A stretch of 64,000 nt of DNA. Source: an uncultured Opitutia bacterium. GTDB taxonomy: Bacteria; Verrucomicrobiota; Verrucomicrobiia; Opitutales; Opitutaceae. The stretch is from contig CAIKTR010000038.1 in the NCBI GenBank assembly GCA_903830425.1, forward strand, positions 1 through 64,000. Direction: 5' to 3'. The notes below the pieces were generated by a model. That model was not told the origin of the DNA. It searched no databases and saw only the letters and a program-made list of their open reading frames with translations. How positions within the stretch are numbered: the first letter of the stretch is position 1; the number at the start of each line of letters is the position of its first letter. Below, piece after piece: positions 32,029-40,822 of the stretch. Both the position numbers and the translations under genes were made by a program.

Positions 32029-33843
32029 TTACTTGGCCTTCTTGGCGGCCTTCTGGCGCTCGCCCTGGTTCAGGATGCGCTTGCGGAGCCGCAGGCTCTT
32101 GGGCGTGACTTCGACCAGTTCGTCGATCGCCACGTACTCGATCGCGCGCTCGAGCGACAGCTTGGTCGCGGGAGTCAGGCCGGTGGCGACGCCGTCGCCC
32201 TGGGAGCGGAAGTTGGTGAGCTTCTTCTCGCGGACGGCATTCACGGAGATGTCCTCGTTGCGGGGATTCTCGCCGACGATCATGCCTTCGTAGACGGCCT
32301 CGCCCGGGCTGACGAAGAGCTTGCCGCGCTCCTGCACCATCACGAGGGCGTAGGGGGTGGTGATGCCGGCCTCGGTGGCGATGAGGGTGCCGCTGAGGCG
32401 CGTGAGCACCTCGCCGGCATAGGGCCCGTATTCCTTGAAGAGATGGCTGAGCACGCCGCGGCCGCTGGTGGCGTTGACGACGTCGATTTCCATGCCGATG
32501 AGGCCGCGCGTGGTGATGGTCGCCTCGATCATCGTCGTGTGCGGGAGCTTCTCCATGTTGGTGAGCAGGCCCTTGCGGTTGGCGAGGTTCTGCATGATCG
32601 CCCCCACGCACTCGTCGGGCACTTCGATCCAGACCGTCTCGAAGGGCTCGTGACGGGCACCGTCGACCAGCTGCTCGATCACGGTCGGGCGGGAGACGAG
32701 GAGTTCGAACCCCTCGCGCCGCATGGTCTCGACGAGCACGGCGACCTGCATGGCGCCGCGGGCCTTCACATTGAAGATGCCGGCCTTGTCGGTGTCCTCG
32801 ATGTTGATGGAAACGTTGGTCTTCAACTCGCGCATGAGGCGCTCGCGGAGCTGGCGCGACGTGACGAGCTTGCCTTCCTGGCCGACGAGCGGCCCGTCGT
32901 TGACGCAGAACTGCATCTCGAGGGTCGGCGGGTCGATCTGGGTGAAGGGCAGGGCGTGGCCGGCCTCGTCGGCGGTGAGGGTGTCACCGATGTCGATGTC
33001 CTCGAACCCGGACAGGCCGACGATATTGCCGGCGACCGCGGTCTGGGTCTCGGTGGTGCCGAGGCCGGTGAATTCAAAGACCTTGGTGATCTTGGCGCGG
33101 ACGCGCTTGCCGTCGCTGTGGCGGACGACGAACACGGTCTCGCCGATGCTGGCGGAGCCGCCGAGGATCTTGCCGACCGCGATCCGGCCGACGTAGTCGC
33201 TCCAGTCGATGTTCGACACCAGCATGTGGAACGGCTCGTTGGGCTTCGCGAACGGCGGCGGAATGTGGTCGAGGATCGTCTGGAAGAGCGGGGACATATC
33301 CTTCTTTTCCTCGCCGAGGTGCATCATCATGTAGCCGTCGCGGCCGGAACCGTACACCACGGGGGCGTCGAACTGCTCCTCGGTCGCGTTGAGCTCCATG
33401 AGGAGCTCGAGCACCTTGTCGTACATCTTGGCGGGCTCGGCGTTGTCGCGGTCGATCTTGTTGATGACGATCACCACCTTGAGACCGTGGGCGAGGGCCT
33501 TGCGCAGCACGAAACGGGTCTGGGCCTGGGGGCCGTCGTAGGCATCGATGACCAGCAGCACGCCGTCGACCATGCGCAGTGCGCGCTCCACCTCGCCGCC
33601 GAAGTCGGCGTGCCCGGGGGTGTCGACGATGTTGATCGTCTTGTCCTTCCAGTGCACGGAGGTGTTCTTGGCCTTGATCGTGATGCCCTTTTCCTTCTCC
33701 AGGTCCATGGAGTCCATGGCGCGCTCCTCGACCTGCTGGTTGGCGCGGTAGACGCCGCCTTCCTTGAGCAATTTGTCGACGAGGGTGGTTTTCCCATGGT
33801 CGACGTGGGCAATAATGGCAATGTTACGGATGTTCTGGTTCAT
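32029..33843 (-). CDS. typA: Ribosome-associated GTPase TypA/BipA
   Basis: 604 aa [56 protein letters not shown]...[16 protein letters not shown]. Confidence 0.96.
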   Translation of the reverse strand: MNQNIRNIAIIAHVDHGKTTLVDKLLKEGGVYRANQQVEERAMDSMDLEKEKGITIKAKNTSVHWKDKTINIVDTPGHADFGGEVERALRMVDGVLLVIDAYDGPQAQTRFVLRKALAHGLKVVIVINKIDRDNAEPAKMYDKVLELLMELNATEEQFDAPVVYGSGRDGYMMMHLGEEKKDMSPLFQTILDHIPPPFAKPNEPFHMLVSNIDWSDYVGRIAVGKILGGSASIGETVFVVRHSDGKRVRAKITKVFEFTGLGTTETQTAVAGNIVGLSGFEDIDIGDTLTADEAGHALPFTQIDPPTLEMQFCVNDGPLVGQEGKLVTSRQLRERLMRELKTNVSINIEDTDKAGIFNVKARGAMQVAVLVETMRREGFELLVSRPTVIEQLVDGARHEPFETVWIEVPDECVGAIMQNLANRKGLLTNMEKLPHTTMIEATITTRGLIGMEIDVVNATSGRGVLSHLFKEYGPYAGEVLTRLSGTLIATEAGITTPYALVMVQERGKLFVSPGEAVYEGMIVGENPRNEDISVNAVREKKLTNFRSQGDGVATGLTPATKLSLERAIEYVAIDELVEVTPKSLRLRKRILNQGERQKAAKKAK

Positions 33844-33969
33844 GGCGCGCACGCTGTTCTGGTCTTTGGAAAAAAGAAGAAAGTGCTGAGCGCCCGCGGC
33901 GAAAGCAAGGCCGAAGGCGCGAGATGAATCGGTTCTTGCGCGGCGGCCCCCGCCTGACTCTCTGGCGGC

Positions 33970-34785
33970 ATGGCTGCCGATTTGGTTTCCACCCCCCTGG
34001 CCCGTGGCCGCAAAGTCACCGCCGAGACGCTGACCGTGGCGCCGGCCGTGCTGGGCCAGCCGCTGGCCGAGCCCTGGCGGCGCCTGGCGGCCATGCTGGT
34101 GGACTTGGCGGCGATCGGGGTGCTTTCCTTCCTGTCCCGGCCGTTCCTCGGCCTCGGCACCGGGCTGCTGCTGCTCGTGCTGCTGGGCAACGCCCCGGCG
34201 GCGCCGGTGGCGCTCCGGACCTTTCGCTGGATCGCCCGCGGCCTGGGGCTCGTCGTCCTGCTGCTGGCGGCCCTGGCCCTGGGCCATGGCTCGTTCCTGC
34301 GGGCTCCCCAGCTCAAGCTCGACGCGCTGACGGGCCGCGCCCCGAGTGCGGCGATGGCCCAGACCGTGCCGGTCTCGCCCCAGGCCTCCTGGGCCGAGTT
34401 GCGGACGGCCAGCGGCCGGCTGCAGGAGCAGGTCGACCAGCTGAAGGACGAGTTGCGGGCGCGGGAGGCGGCGGGGGCGTCGTGGCTCAACCAGGCCCGG
34501 GCGTTCACCGGTGCGCTGGGGGTCACCTTTGGCTGGTCGGGCCTATATTTTACCCTGCTGGTGGGTGGGTGGAACGGCCGGACGCTCGGCAAGCTCCTGC
34601 TGGGAACCCGGGTGGTGCGGATCAACGGGGCGCCGCTGACCTTCTTTGACGCCTTTATCCGCAACGGCGGTTATGTCGCCGGCCTCGCGATGGGCCTGAT
34701 CGGCTTCCTGAAGCTGCTCTGGGAACCGAACCGGCAGACGGTCGAGGACCGCATTGCAGGCACCGTGGTCATCCGGTCCGCCTGA
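33970..34785 (+). CDS. RDD-family membrane protein
   Basis: PWRRLAAMLVDLAAIGVLSF ... WNGRTLGKLLLGTRVVRINGAPLTFFDAFIRNGGYVAGLAMG...NRQTVEDRIAGTVVI. Confidence 0.85.
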   Translation: MAADLVSTPLARGRKVTAETLTVAPAVLGQPLAEPWRRLAAMLVDLAAIGVLSFLSRPFLGLGTGLLLLVLLGNAPAAPVALRTFRWIARGLGLVVLLLAALALGHGSFLRAPQLKLDALTGRAPSAAMAQTVPVSPQASWAELRTASGRLQEQVDQLKDELRAREAAGASWLNQARAFTGALGVTFGWSGLYFTLLVGGWNGRTLGKLLLGTRVVRINGAPLTFFDAFIRNGGYVAGLAMGLIGFLKLLWEPNRQTVEDRIAGTVVIRSA

Positions 34786-34852
34786 CCCGCCGGGGCGGGG
34801 GGCGAAGCCTCGGGGTGGGGGTGGGGCCGGCCCTGCGACGGTTGAAGACGGT

Positions 34853-34889
34853 AAAAAATAAGGCCCCGAGACCTTGCGGTCCCGGGGCC
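34853..34889 (-). terminator. Strong intrinsic terminator with no protein gene upstream on its strand
   Basis: Minus strand GGCCCCGGGACC-GCAA-GGTCTCGGGGCC (12 bp, one G-U) followed by TTATTTTTT; no minus-strand CDS lies upstream until past hrpB (38.5 kb). Confidence 0.85.
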
Positions 34890-35825
34890 AAATTTGGGGG
34901 TGGGCGTTCGCCACGCGCTCTTTCCCAGTGGCACACGATTGGGCGCGCTCGCTTTCGCGGGCTGTGTGCTTCCCGACGCCACTCTCCGCGGCAGGCGGAT
35001 GTTTCGGTCTCATGGCGGGACCGTCCTGACCGTTGCCGGTCGGGATCTTTTGAGTGAGGCCTCTTCGCCCAGTTCGGTCGCTCCCTGCCGGGAGCGGCAC
35101 GCCGGACGTGGTGCGGACACGTCTGCAATCTTACTTCGCGTCGGCACCCTTACCACGGGGACGGCGCCAGCTTTTGGCTGGCCGTTGGCCCTGCGTTACG
35201 GGTCTGACCTCTTAACTCTCAGGTTGCGTTCGCTTTTGCAGTGTGGCGGCGTGCTTTTTCACGCTGCCCCATTGAGGAGGTTGACGGGCCTTGCCTGGTC
35301 CGCTCACTCCCCGCCGCCGTGTCGCCCTTGCGCGCCCTGCTCGCTTTGGGCGAACCGGGCCTTTTGGCGGGGGTTGTCCCGCCGGGAAACGCGACTGCGT
35401 TCTGGTCTGCACAGTAGCAACCATAACCCTCTGGGGTAACTGTGTCGGCGCACGGGTCGAAACGGCCCGTGGACCTGACTCGGCTTGGACGCGGTTTCTA
35501 ATCACGCCTTGCCGCTCAGCTCCTGATTCGTGGATGAACTGACCGGACACGACTCCGGCCAGAGGAGCTGGTGATATCTGCCTGCCAGCACCGCTAACGC
35601 GGCATTGGAGGGGCCGGCAGCACCAGCTGCCACCGACCATTCCCCGGTCACCCGGGATTATCCCAGTCGTGCTCGCGGCGGGTTTTTCATACCGCCGCGC
35701 TGCGACTGTTCTATCAAGGAACGAGGCCAACCTGTCCCCTCCGCCTGGAAAGTGAAGGTTTTGTTCTCCACAACTTCTTCACCGCGCGCCTCGGTGAATA
35801 ACTTGGGAGTAATCCGACTCACCGG
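34853..35825 (-). ncRNA. Candidate large structured noncoding RNA (about 0.95 kb)
   Basis: No credible ORF on either strand; at least a dozen perfect stems; four tetraloops are GNRA only in the minus orientation (GAAA 34953-34956, GCAA 35033-35036, GUGA 35648-35651, GCAA 34874-34877); ends at a strong minus-strand terminator; 5' end not defined. Confidence 0.5.
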
Positions 35826-35834
35826 TTGTTCACA
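35764..35834. promoter_or_regulatory. Cluster of DnaA-box-like 9-mers
   Basis: TTCTCCACA (+, 35764-35772), TTATTCACC (-, 35793-35801) and TTGTTCACA (+, 35826-35834), each one mismatch from TTATNCACA. Confidence 0.3.
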
Positions 35835-35960
35835 ATCGCGCCGGGCGCGGCGCACCCCCCTGCCGCACCCCCTCGGACCGACCCACCGTGGCGCTTGCAA
35901 CCCGCGCGGGGGAATCAGACTTTCGCCTCCCCCTTTTCCCGCCACGCCCTGACCCGCCCG

Positions 35961-38522
35961 ATGCCCGCCCCCCGCGACCTGCCCATCTACGAACTCGAGC
36001 CCGCCCTCGTCGCCGCCTTGCGCGCCTCGGGCCGGCTCATCGTGCAGGCGCCGACCGGCTCGGGCAAGTCGACCCAGATCCCGCAGATCCTGCTCCGCCA
36101 CGGGCTGCTGGGCGAGCGGGGCGAGGTCGTCGTGCTCCAGCCCCGGCGCCTGGCGGCGCGGCTGCTCGCCAAGCGCGTCGCCGAGGAGGTCGGCACCCCC
36201 CTCGGCGGCATCGTCGGCTACCAGATCCGGCTCGAATCCCGGGTCAGCGCCCAGACGCGCATCCGGTTTGTGACCGAGGGCATCCTGTTGCGCCAGATGT
36301 CCTTCGACGACCAACTCCGCGGCGTTAACACGATCGTCTTCGATGAATTCCACGAGCGGCACCTGTATGGGGACATCTCGCTCGCCCGGGCCGTGCAGCT
36401 CCAGCAGACGACTCGGCCCGACCTGAAATTGATCGTGATGTCCGCCACGCTCGATGCCGGCCTGCTCCAGGCGTATCTGGCCCCCTGCGAGGTCCTGGTC
36501 TCGCAGGGGCGCAGCTTCCCGGTGCGGATCGAGTACCTGCCAAAGTCTGTGAACTTTGACGATGAGCCGGTCTGGGACGTGGCGGCCCGGGAGTGTGCCC
36601 GCGTGGCGGCCGAGTCGACCGGCGACCTGCTGGTCTTCATGCCGGGGGCCTACGAGATCAACCGCACCGTCCAGGCGATCCAGGGCGCGCGGGCCTTGCG
36701 GGAGTTTGTGACCTTTCCCCTCCATGGGGAGCTGCCGCCCGAGCAGCAGGACCGCGCCGTGGCCCGCTACGAGGCGCGGAAGATCATCGTCTCCACCAAC
36801 GTGGCGGAAACCTCGCTGACGATCGACGGTGTCACGACCGTGATCGACTGCGGCCTGGCGCGCCGGGCGCGGTTCGACCCGCACCGCGGCATCAACACGC
36901 TGCTGATCGAGAAGATCTCCGCCGCGAGTGCGGACCAGCGGGCGGGCCGGGCCGGACGCACGGCCCCCGGGGTGTGTGTCCGGCTGTGGACCGAGCGCGA
37001 GCACGGCCAGCGGGCGCCGCAGGAGGTGCCGGAGGTGAAGCGGCTCGACCTGTCCGAGGTCGTGCTCACCCTCAAGGCCAGCGGCATCGACGACGTCGCC
37101 CGTTTCCCCTGGCTGGAGCCGCCCGAGCCGAAGGCGCTGGAGCGCGCGGAACTGCTGCTGGCGGATCTCGGGGCGATCGGGCCGGTCGCCGGCCGGGCGG
37201 CGGCCCGCATCACGGAGCTCGGCCGCCGGATGCTGCGCTTCCCGCTGCACCCCCGCTACGCCCGCATGCTGCTGGCGGCGGAGGAGCGCGGCTGCGTCCG
37301 GACCGTGGCGCTGATGGCGGCGCTGACCCAGGGGCGGAATTTTCTGCTGCGCAACGTGCCCAAGGAGGTCGAGCAGGCGCGCGAGGAGGCGCTGGGCGAG
37401 GAGCATGAGAGCGATTTTTTCCGGCTGCTGCGGGCCTGGCGCTTTGCGGACCGCGCGAACTACGCGCTCGAGGCCTGCCGCCGGCTGGGGATCCACGCGC
37501 AGGGGGCCCGCCAGGTTGGGCCGCTGTTCGAGCAATTCCTGGCGATCGCGCAGCAGGAGGGCCTGGACGTCGCGGAGCGCCGCCCGGCCGATGCCGAGGT
37601 GCGGAAGTGCGTGCTGGCCGGCTTTTCCGACCAGCTGGCCCGGCGGCTCGACGGCGGGACGCTGCGGTGCGAGCTGGTCCACCAGCGGCGCGGCGTCCTG
37701 GCGCGGGAGAGCGCCATCGGTTCGGCGCCGCTGCTCGTGGCGGCCGAGATCAGCGAGGTCGAGGGGCGCGGCGGCGAGGTCAGCGTGCTCCTCTCCCTGG
37801 CGACGGCGATCGAGGAGCCGTGGCTGCGGGAGATCTTTCCGGAGGACTACCGGGAGGTGCGCAGCGTGACCTACGACGAGACGATCAAGCGCGTGGTTTC
37901 GCGGCGGGAGCGCCGCTTCCGCGACCTGGTGCTGGAGGCCCGGGCGAGCAGCGACGAGGCCCCGCTGAACGAGGCGGCGGCGCTGCTGACCAAGGAAGTC
38001 ATGGCGGGCCGGCTGAAGCTCGAGGCGTGGGACGAGGCGGTGGAGCAGTGGATCATCCGCGTGAACCGGCTGGCGGAGTGGTTCCCGGAGCTGGAGGTCA
38101 ACGTGCTCACCGAGGCCGATCGCGCGACCCTGGTGGAGCAGATCTGCTATGGGGAGCTCGGCTATCGCGACCTCAAGGACAAGCCGGTGATGCCCGTGCT
38201 GCGGGACTGGCTGACGGCCGAGCAATTCGCCGTGCTGGACGACTACCTGCCGGAAAAGCTGACGATGGCCAACGGCCGCAAGGCGCGGCTGACGTATGCG
38301 AAGGAGGGGCCGCCGGTGCTCAGCGCCCGGATCCAGGAACTCTATGGCATTGAGGGCCGGTTCACGCTCGGCCACGGCCGCGTGCCGGTGAAGTTCGAGG
38401 TGCTGGCCCCCAATCACCGCCCGATCCAGGTGACCGAGGACCTGGGCGCCTTCTGGCGCGACATGTACCCCAAGGTGAAGGCGGAGCTCTCCCGCCGCTA
38501 CCCGCGCCACGAGTGGCGCTAG
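35961..38522 (+). CDS. hrpB: ATP-dependent RNA helicase HrpB (DEAH family)
   Basis: MPAPRDLPIYELEPALVAALRASGRLIVQAPTGSGKSTQIPQILL; C-terminal HRPIQVTEDLGAFWRDMYPKVKAELSRRYPRHEWR. Confidence 0.93.
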   Translation: MPAPRDLPIYELEPALVAALRASGRLIVQAPTGSGKSTQIPQILLRHGLLGERGEVVVLQPRRLAARLLAKRVAEEVGTPLGGIVGYQIRLESRVSAQTRIRFVTEGILLRQMSFDDQLRGVNTIVFDEFHERHLYGDISLARAVQLQQTTRPDLKLIVMSATLDAGLLQAYLAPCEVLVSQGRSFPVRIEYLPKSVNFDDEPVWDVAARECARVAAESTGDLLVFMPGAYEINRTVQAIQGARALREFVTFPLHGELPPEQQDRAVARYEARKIIVSTNVAETSLTIDGVTTVIDCGLARRARFDPHRGINTLLIEKISAASADQRAGRAGRTAPGVCVRLWTEREHGQRAPQEVPEVKRLDLSEVVLTLKASGIDDVARFPWLEPPEPKALERAELLLADLGAIGPVAGRAAARITELGRRMLRFPLHPRYARMLLAAEERGCVRTVALMAALTQGRNFLLRNVPKEVEQAREEALGEEHESDFFRLLRAWRFADRANYALEACRRLGIHAQGARQVGPLFEQFLAIAQQEGLDVAERRPADAEVRKCVLAGFSDQLARRLDGGTLRCELVHQRRGVLARESAIGSAPLLVAAEISEVEGRGGEVSVLLSLATAIEEPWLREIFPEDYREVRSVTYDETIKRVVSRRERRFRDLVLEARASSDEAPLNEAAALLTKEVMAGRLKLEAWDEAVEQWIIRVNRLAEWFPELEVNVLTEADRATLVEQICYGELGYRDLKDKPVMPVLRDWLTAEQFAVLDDYLPEKLTMANGRKARLTYAKEGPPVLSARIQELYGIEGRFTLGHGRVPVKFEVLAPNHRPIQVTEDLGAFWRDMYPKVKAELSRRYPRHEWR

Positions 38523-38567
38523 GCGCGGGCGCTCCGCCGCCGGGTTGAGCCCGGCCGGCGGCCGGGC

Positions 38568-40775
38568 CTACCGGAGGGTGGTGGTGAAGCGGATCTCCGC
38601 CGCCGGGTGGGTCCAGACGATCGTCTCGCCGTCGGGCAGGAGGCGCGCCGCCGGGTCGTCGACCGCGGCGAGCTTCCGCCCCTCCGGCAGGCGCACATGG
38701 ATCTGGAGGCTGGCCGGCTCCCGGCCGGGGGTGAGGGAGACCTGGCCGCGCACGCGGCCCGCGGCGGGCTCGAGCGCCAGCTGGTACGACACCGGGCCGA
38801 AGTGGCTGCGGAAGCCCTGGCCGCCGACGGGGCCGCGGGCCAGCCACGACCGGTCCGTCCCGCGGGCCAGGTGCAGCGTGTCGCCGTCCTCAAACACGAG
38901 GAGGTCGCGGATCAGGCGGGTGACGGCGATGGGGGTCCAGAGATGCTGGCGGTCGCCGGTGGTCTTGGTGGACCCCGGCTCGGGCCCGCGCTCCTCGCAC
39001 CAGGAGTAGAGCGGGGTGCCGTGGTTGAGGGTGGCGTAGAGGTACTTGGCCGCGCTGTCGCCGTCGTCGCGGAAGAGCTGGGTCTCGGCGAGGTTGTCGA
39101 GCGTGATGGCGACCCACATGCCGTTCTCCATCCAGCCGGTGTGGATGGGGAGGCCGCCGGGGCTCAGCTTGGTTTCGATCCGGCGGATCGTGCCCGTGAT
39201 GAGGGGGTCGTCGGCGGGCAGCACGCGGCAGGGATAGGCGGCGTTCAGCGCCCCCCAGGTGCTGCCGGAAGTCTTGCCGGCGACGCCCGGGATCCAGCGA
39301 TAGCCGTCCGCGACAATCGACCCGCGGTGGAGGGTGTCGAGCAGGTCGGTGCGGGCCGTTTCAAAGATCTGCTGCAGTTCCCGCGCCTCGGCGGTGCGGC
39401 CCAGGTCCGTGGCGGCGAGCATCGCCTGCTGGTCCGCGTAGACCGCCCAGATGTTGTGCGGGAGGAAGACGCCGTAGAGGCTGGCGTCGTTCTTCAGGCC
39501 GCCGTCGCCCATGCCCGGGGGCAGCAGCCCGGCATTGAGGGGCTTGGGGCCGCTCCCGAACTCGCGGGTCCGCTGGCGGGCGCGCTCCTGCCAGCGGCTG
39601 CTGGCGAGCATGCGCGGAAACACGTTCGCGAGGAAGTCGCGGTCCCGGGTCATGCGGTAGTGCTCCATCACGAACCAGGTCTTGAACCCGGAGGCGATCC
39701 AGTTGGAGCGGGACCAGCCCTGGGGCTCGGCCCAGCAGCCGTCGAAGTTCTGCAGGTCCAGGGCGAGGCGGTAGCCCTCGGCCGCCTCCAGCGGCAGGCC
39801 GGCCTGGTCGAGCGCGATGCAGGCGATCGCGGCCTCGGCGCAGTTCGCGCAGCGGTACAGCTCGGTGCCGGGCAGCGTGCCGAGGTAGCTGCCGGGGACG
39901 GGCTCGCGCATGATGAAGATGTCGGCCAGGCCGGCATAATAGGCGTCGCGCACGCCGGCGTCGGGCAGGGTGAGGCGCGTGGTCTGGCCGATGAGCCGGG
40001 TCCAGACCTCCTGCCCCTCGGTGAATTCCCGCGCCCAGTCGCGCCGGCGCAGTTCCGGCAGCATGGATTCATAGACGCTGTAGGGGCGGACGAGCCAGAC
40101 CACCTTGGTTTCGCCCGGCTGCAGCCGCACGGTGGGGTGGAGCGTGTTGGTCGCGACCGGGTACTCCTCGGCCCCGACCGCCGCGAGGATCACGCGGTCG
40201 GCGCGGGCCATCCAGCCCGCCACCAGCGCATCGCGGGCCTGGTCGGGCTGGGCGGGGTCGACGCCGGCCGGGTTCACGCCGCGCCAGTTGCCGGGCACGG
40301 AGCAGTCGAGCGCCGCGGTGTGCGGCTGCGCCGCGTCGGTGTTCGTGAACTCGGCGCGCACGAGGGCGGCGCGGGCCCCGCCGACGACCTCCAGCTTGGT
40401 CCGCACGGGGGAGCCGGTGAAGTCCGCGGTCAGGGCGGGCCGCCAGCCGTCGGTGCGCCGCCAGGTGGACTGGGTGAGCCGCGCGCCGTCCACCTCGGGC
40501 CGGAGCACCACCTTCCATTGCGTGGCCGGGCCGAAGAAATTGGCGACGGGAAAGCTGAGCAGGTTGTCGAAGCTCCAGGAGAGCATGACCTGGCCGGGCT
40601 CGCAGTCGACGAGGGTCTTGTCGCTGCTGTCCGGCATCGCGACGGTGACCCGGTGGGGATAGCCGAACGCGTAGCTGAAATCGACGCGCGGGGCCGGGGG
40701 CACCGCGGGACCGGCCGCCATGGCGGCGGGCGCAAAGAGGGCGAGGAGGGCGAGGAGGGGGAGGGAGCGTGGCAT
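38568..40775 (-). CDS. Secreted six-hairpin (alpha/alpha)6 glycosidase-like protein, family unassigned
   Basis: 735 aa, signal peptide MPRSLPLLALLALFAPAAMA; toroid-like pattern (CWAEPQGWSRSNWIASGFKTWFVMEHYRMTRDRDFLANVFPRML); next to a GH36-like gene. Confidence 0.6.
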   Translation of the reverse strand: MPRSLPLLALLALFAPAAMAAGPAVPPAPRVDFSYAFGYPHRVTVAMPDSSDKTLVDCEPGQVMLSWSFDNLLSFPVANFFGPATQWKVVLRPEVDGARLTQSTWRRTDGWRPALTADFTGSPVRTKLEVVGGARAALVRAEFTNTDAAQPHTAALDCSVPGNWRGVNPAGVDPAQPDQARDALVAGWMARADRVILAAVGAEEYPVATNTLHPTVRLQPGETKVVWLVRPYSVYESMLPELRRRDWAREFTEGQEVWTRLIGQTTRLTLPDAGVRDAYYAGLADIFIMREPVPGSYLGTLPGTELYRCANCAEAAIACIALDQAGLPLEAAEGYRLALDLQNFDGCWAEPQGWSRSNWIASGFKTWFVMEHYRMTRDRDFLANVFPRMLASSRWQERARQRTREFGSGPKPLNAGLLPPGMGDGGLKNDASLYGVFLPHNIWAVYADQQAMLAATDLGRTAEARELQQIFETARTDLLDTLHRGSIVADGYRWIPGVAGKTSGSTWGALNAAYPCRVLPADDPLITGTIRRIETKLSPGGLPIHTGWMENGMWVAITLDNLAETQLFRDDGDSAAKYLYATLNHGTPLYSWCEERGPEPGSTKTTGDRQHLWTPIAVTRLIRDLLVFEDGDTLHLARGTDRSWLARGPVGGQGFRSHFGPVSYQLALEPAAGRVRGQVSLTPGREPASLQIHVRLPEGRKLAAVDDPAARLLPDGETIVWTHPAAEIRFTTTLR

Positions 40776-40822
40776 GGGAAGGGAGGAAGGGGTGGCGGGG
40801 GAAGAGGGATTACGGACGGGGC

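Noticed and set aside
35212-35730. 172-aa minus-strand ORF (and 181-aa plus-strand ORF 34894-35439) in the ncRNA candidate region
   Set aside because: Arg/Pro/Ser/Thr-rich, no domain-like pattern, and inconsistent with the dense inverted repeats; treated as noncoding.
34853-35825. Known RNAs as explanation (RNase P RNA, tmRNA, SRP RNA, 6S RNA, group I/II intron)
   Set aside because: A GGTAAGGGTG string occurs on the minus strand, reminiscent of RNase P RNA, but the universal GAGGAAAGUCC, ACAGAA and 3' ACCCGGCUUA-type motifs are missing; no tmRNA tag/TCCACCA end, no SRP core GGAAGGAAGCA, no group II domain V. Only a covariance-model search can settle this.
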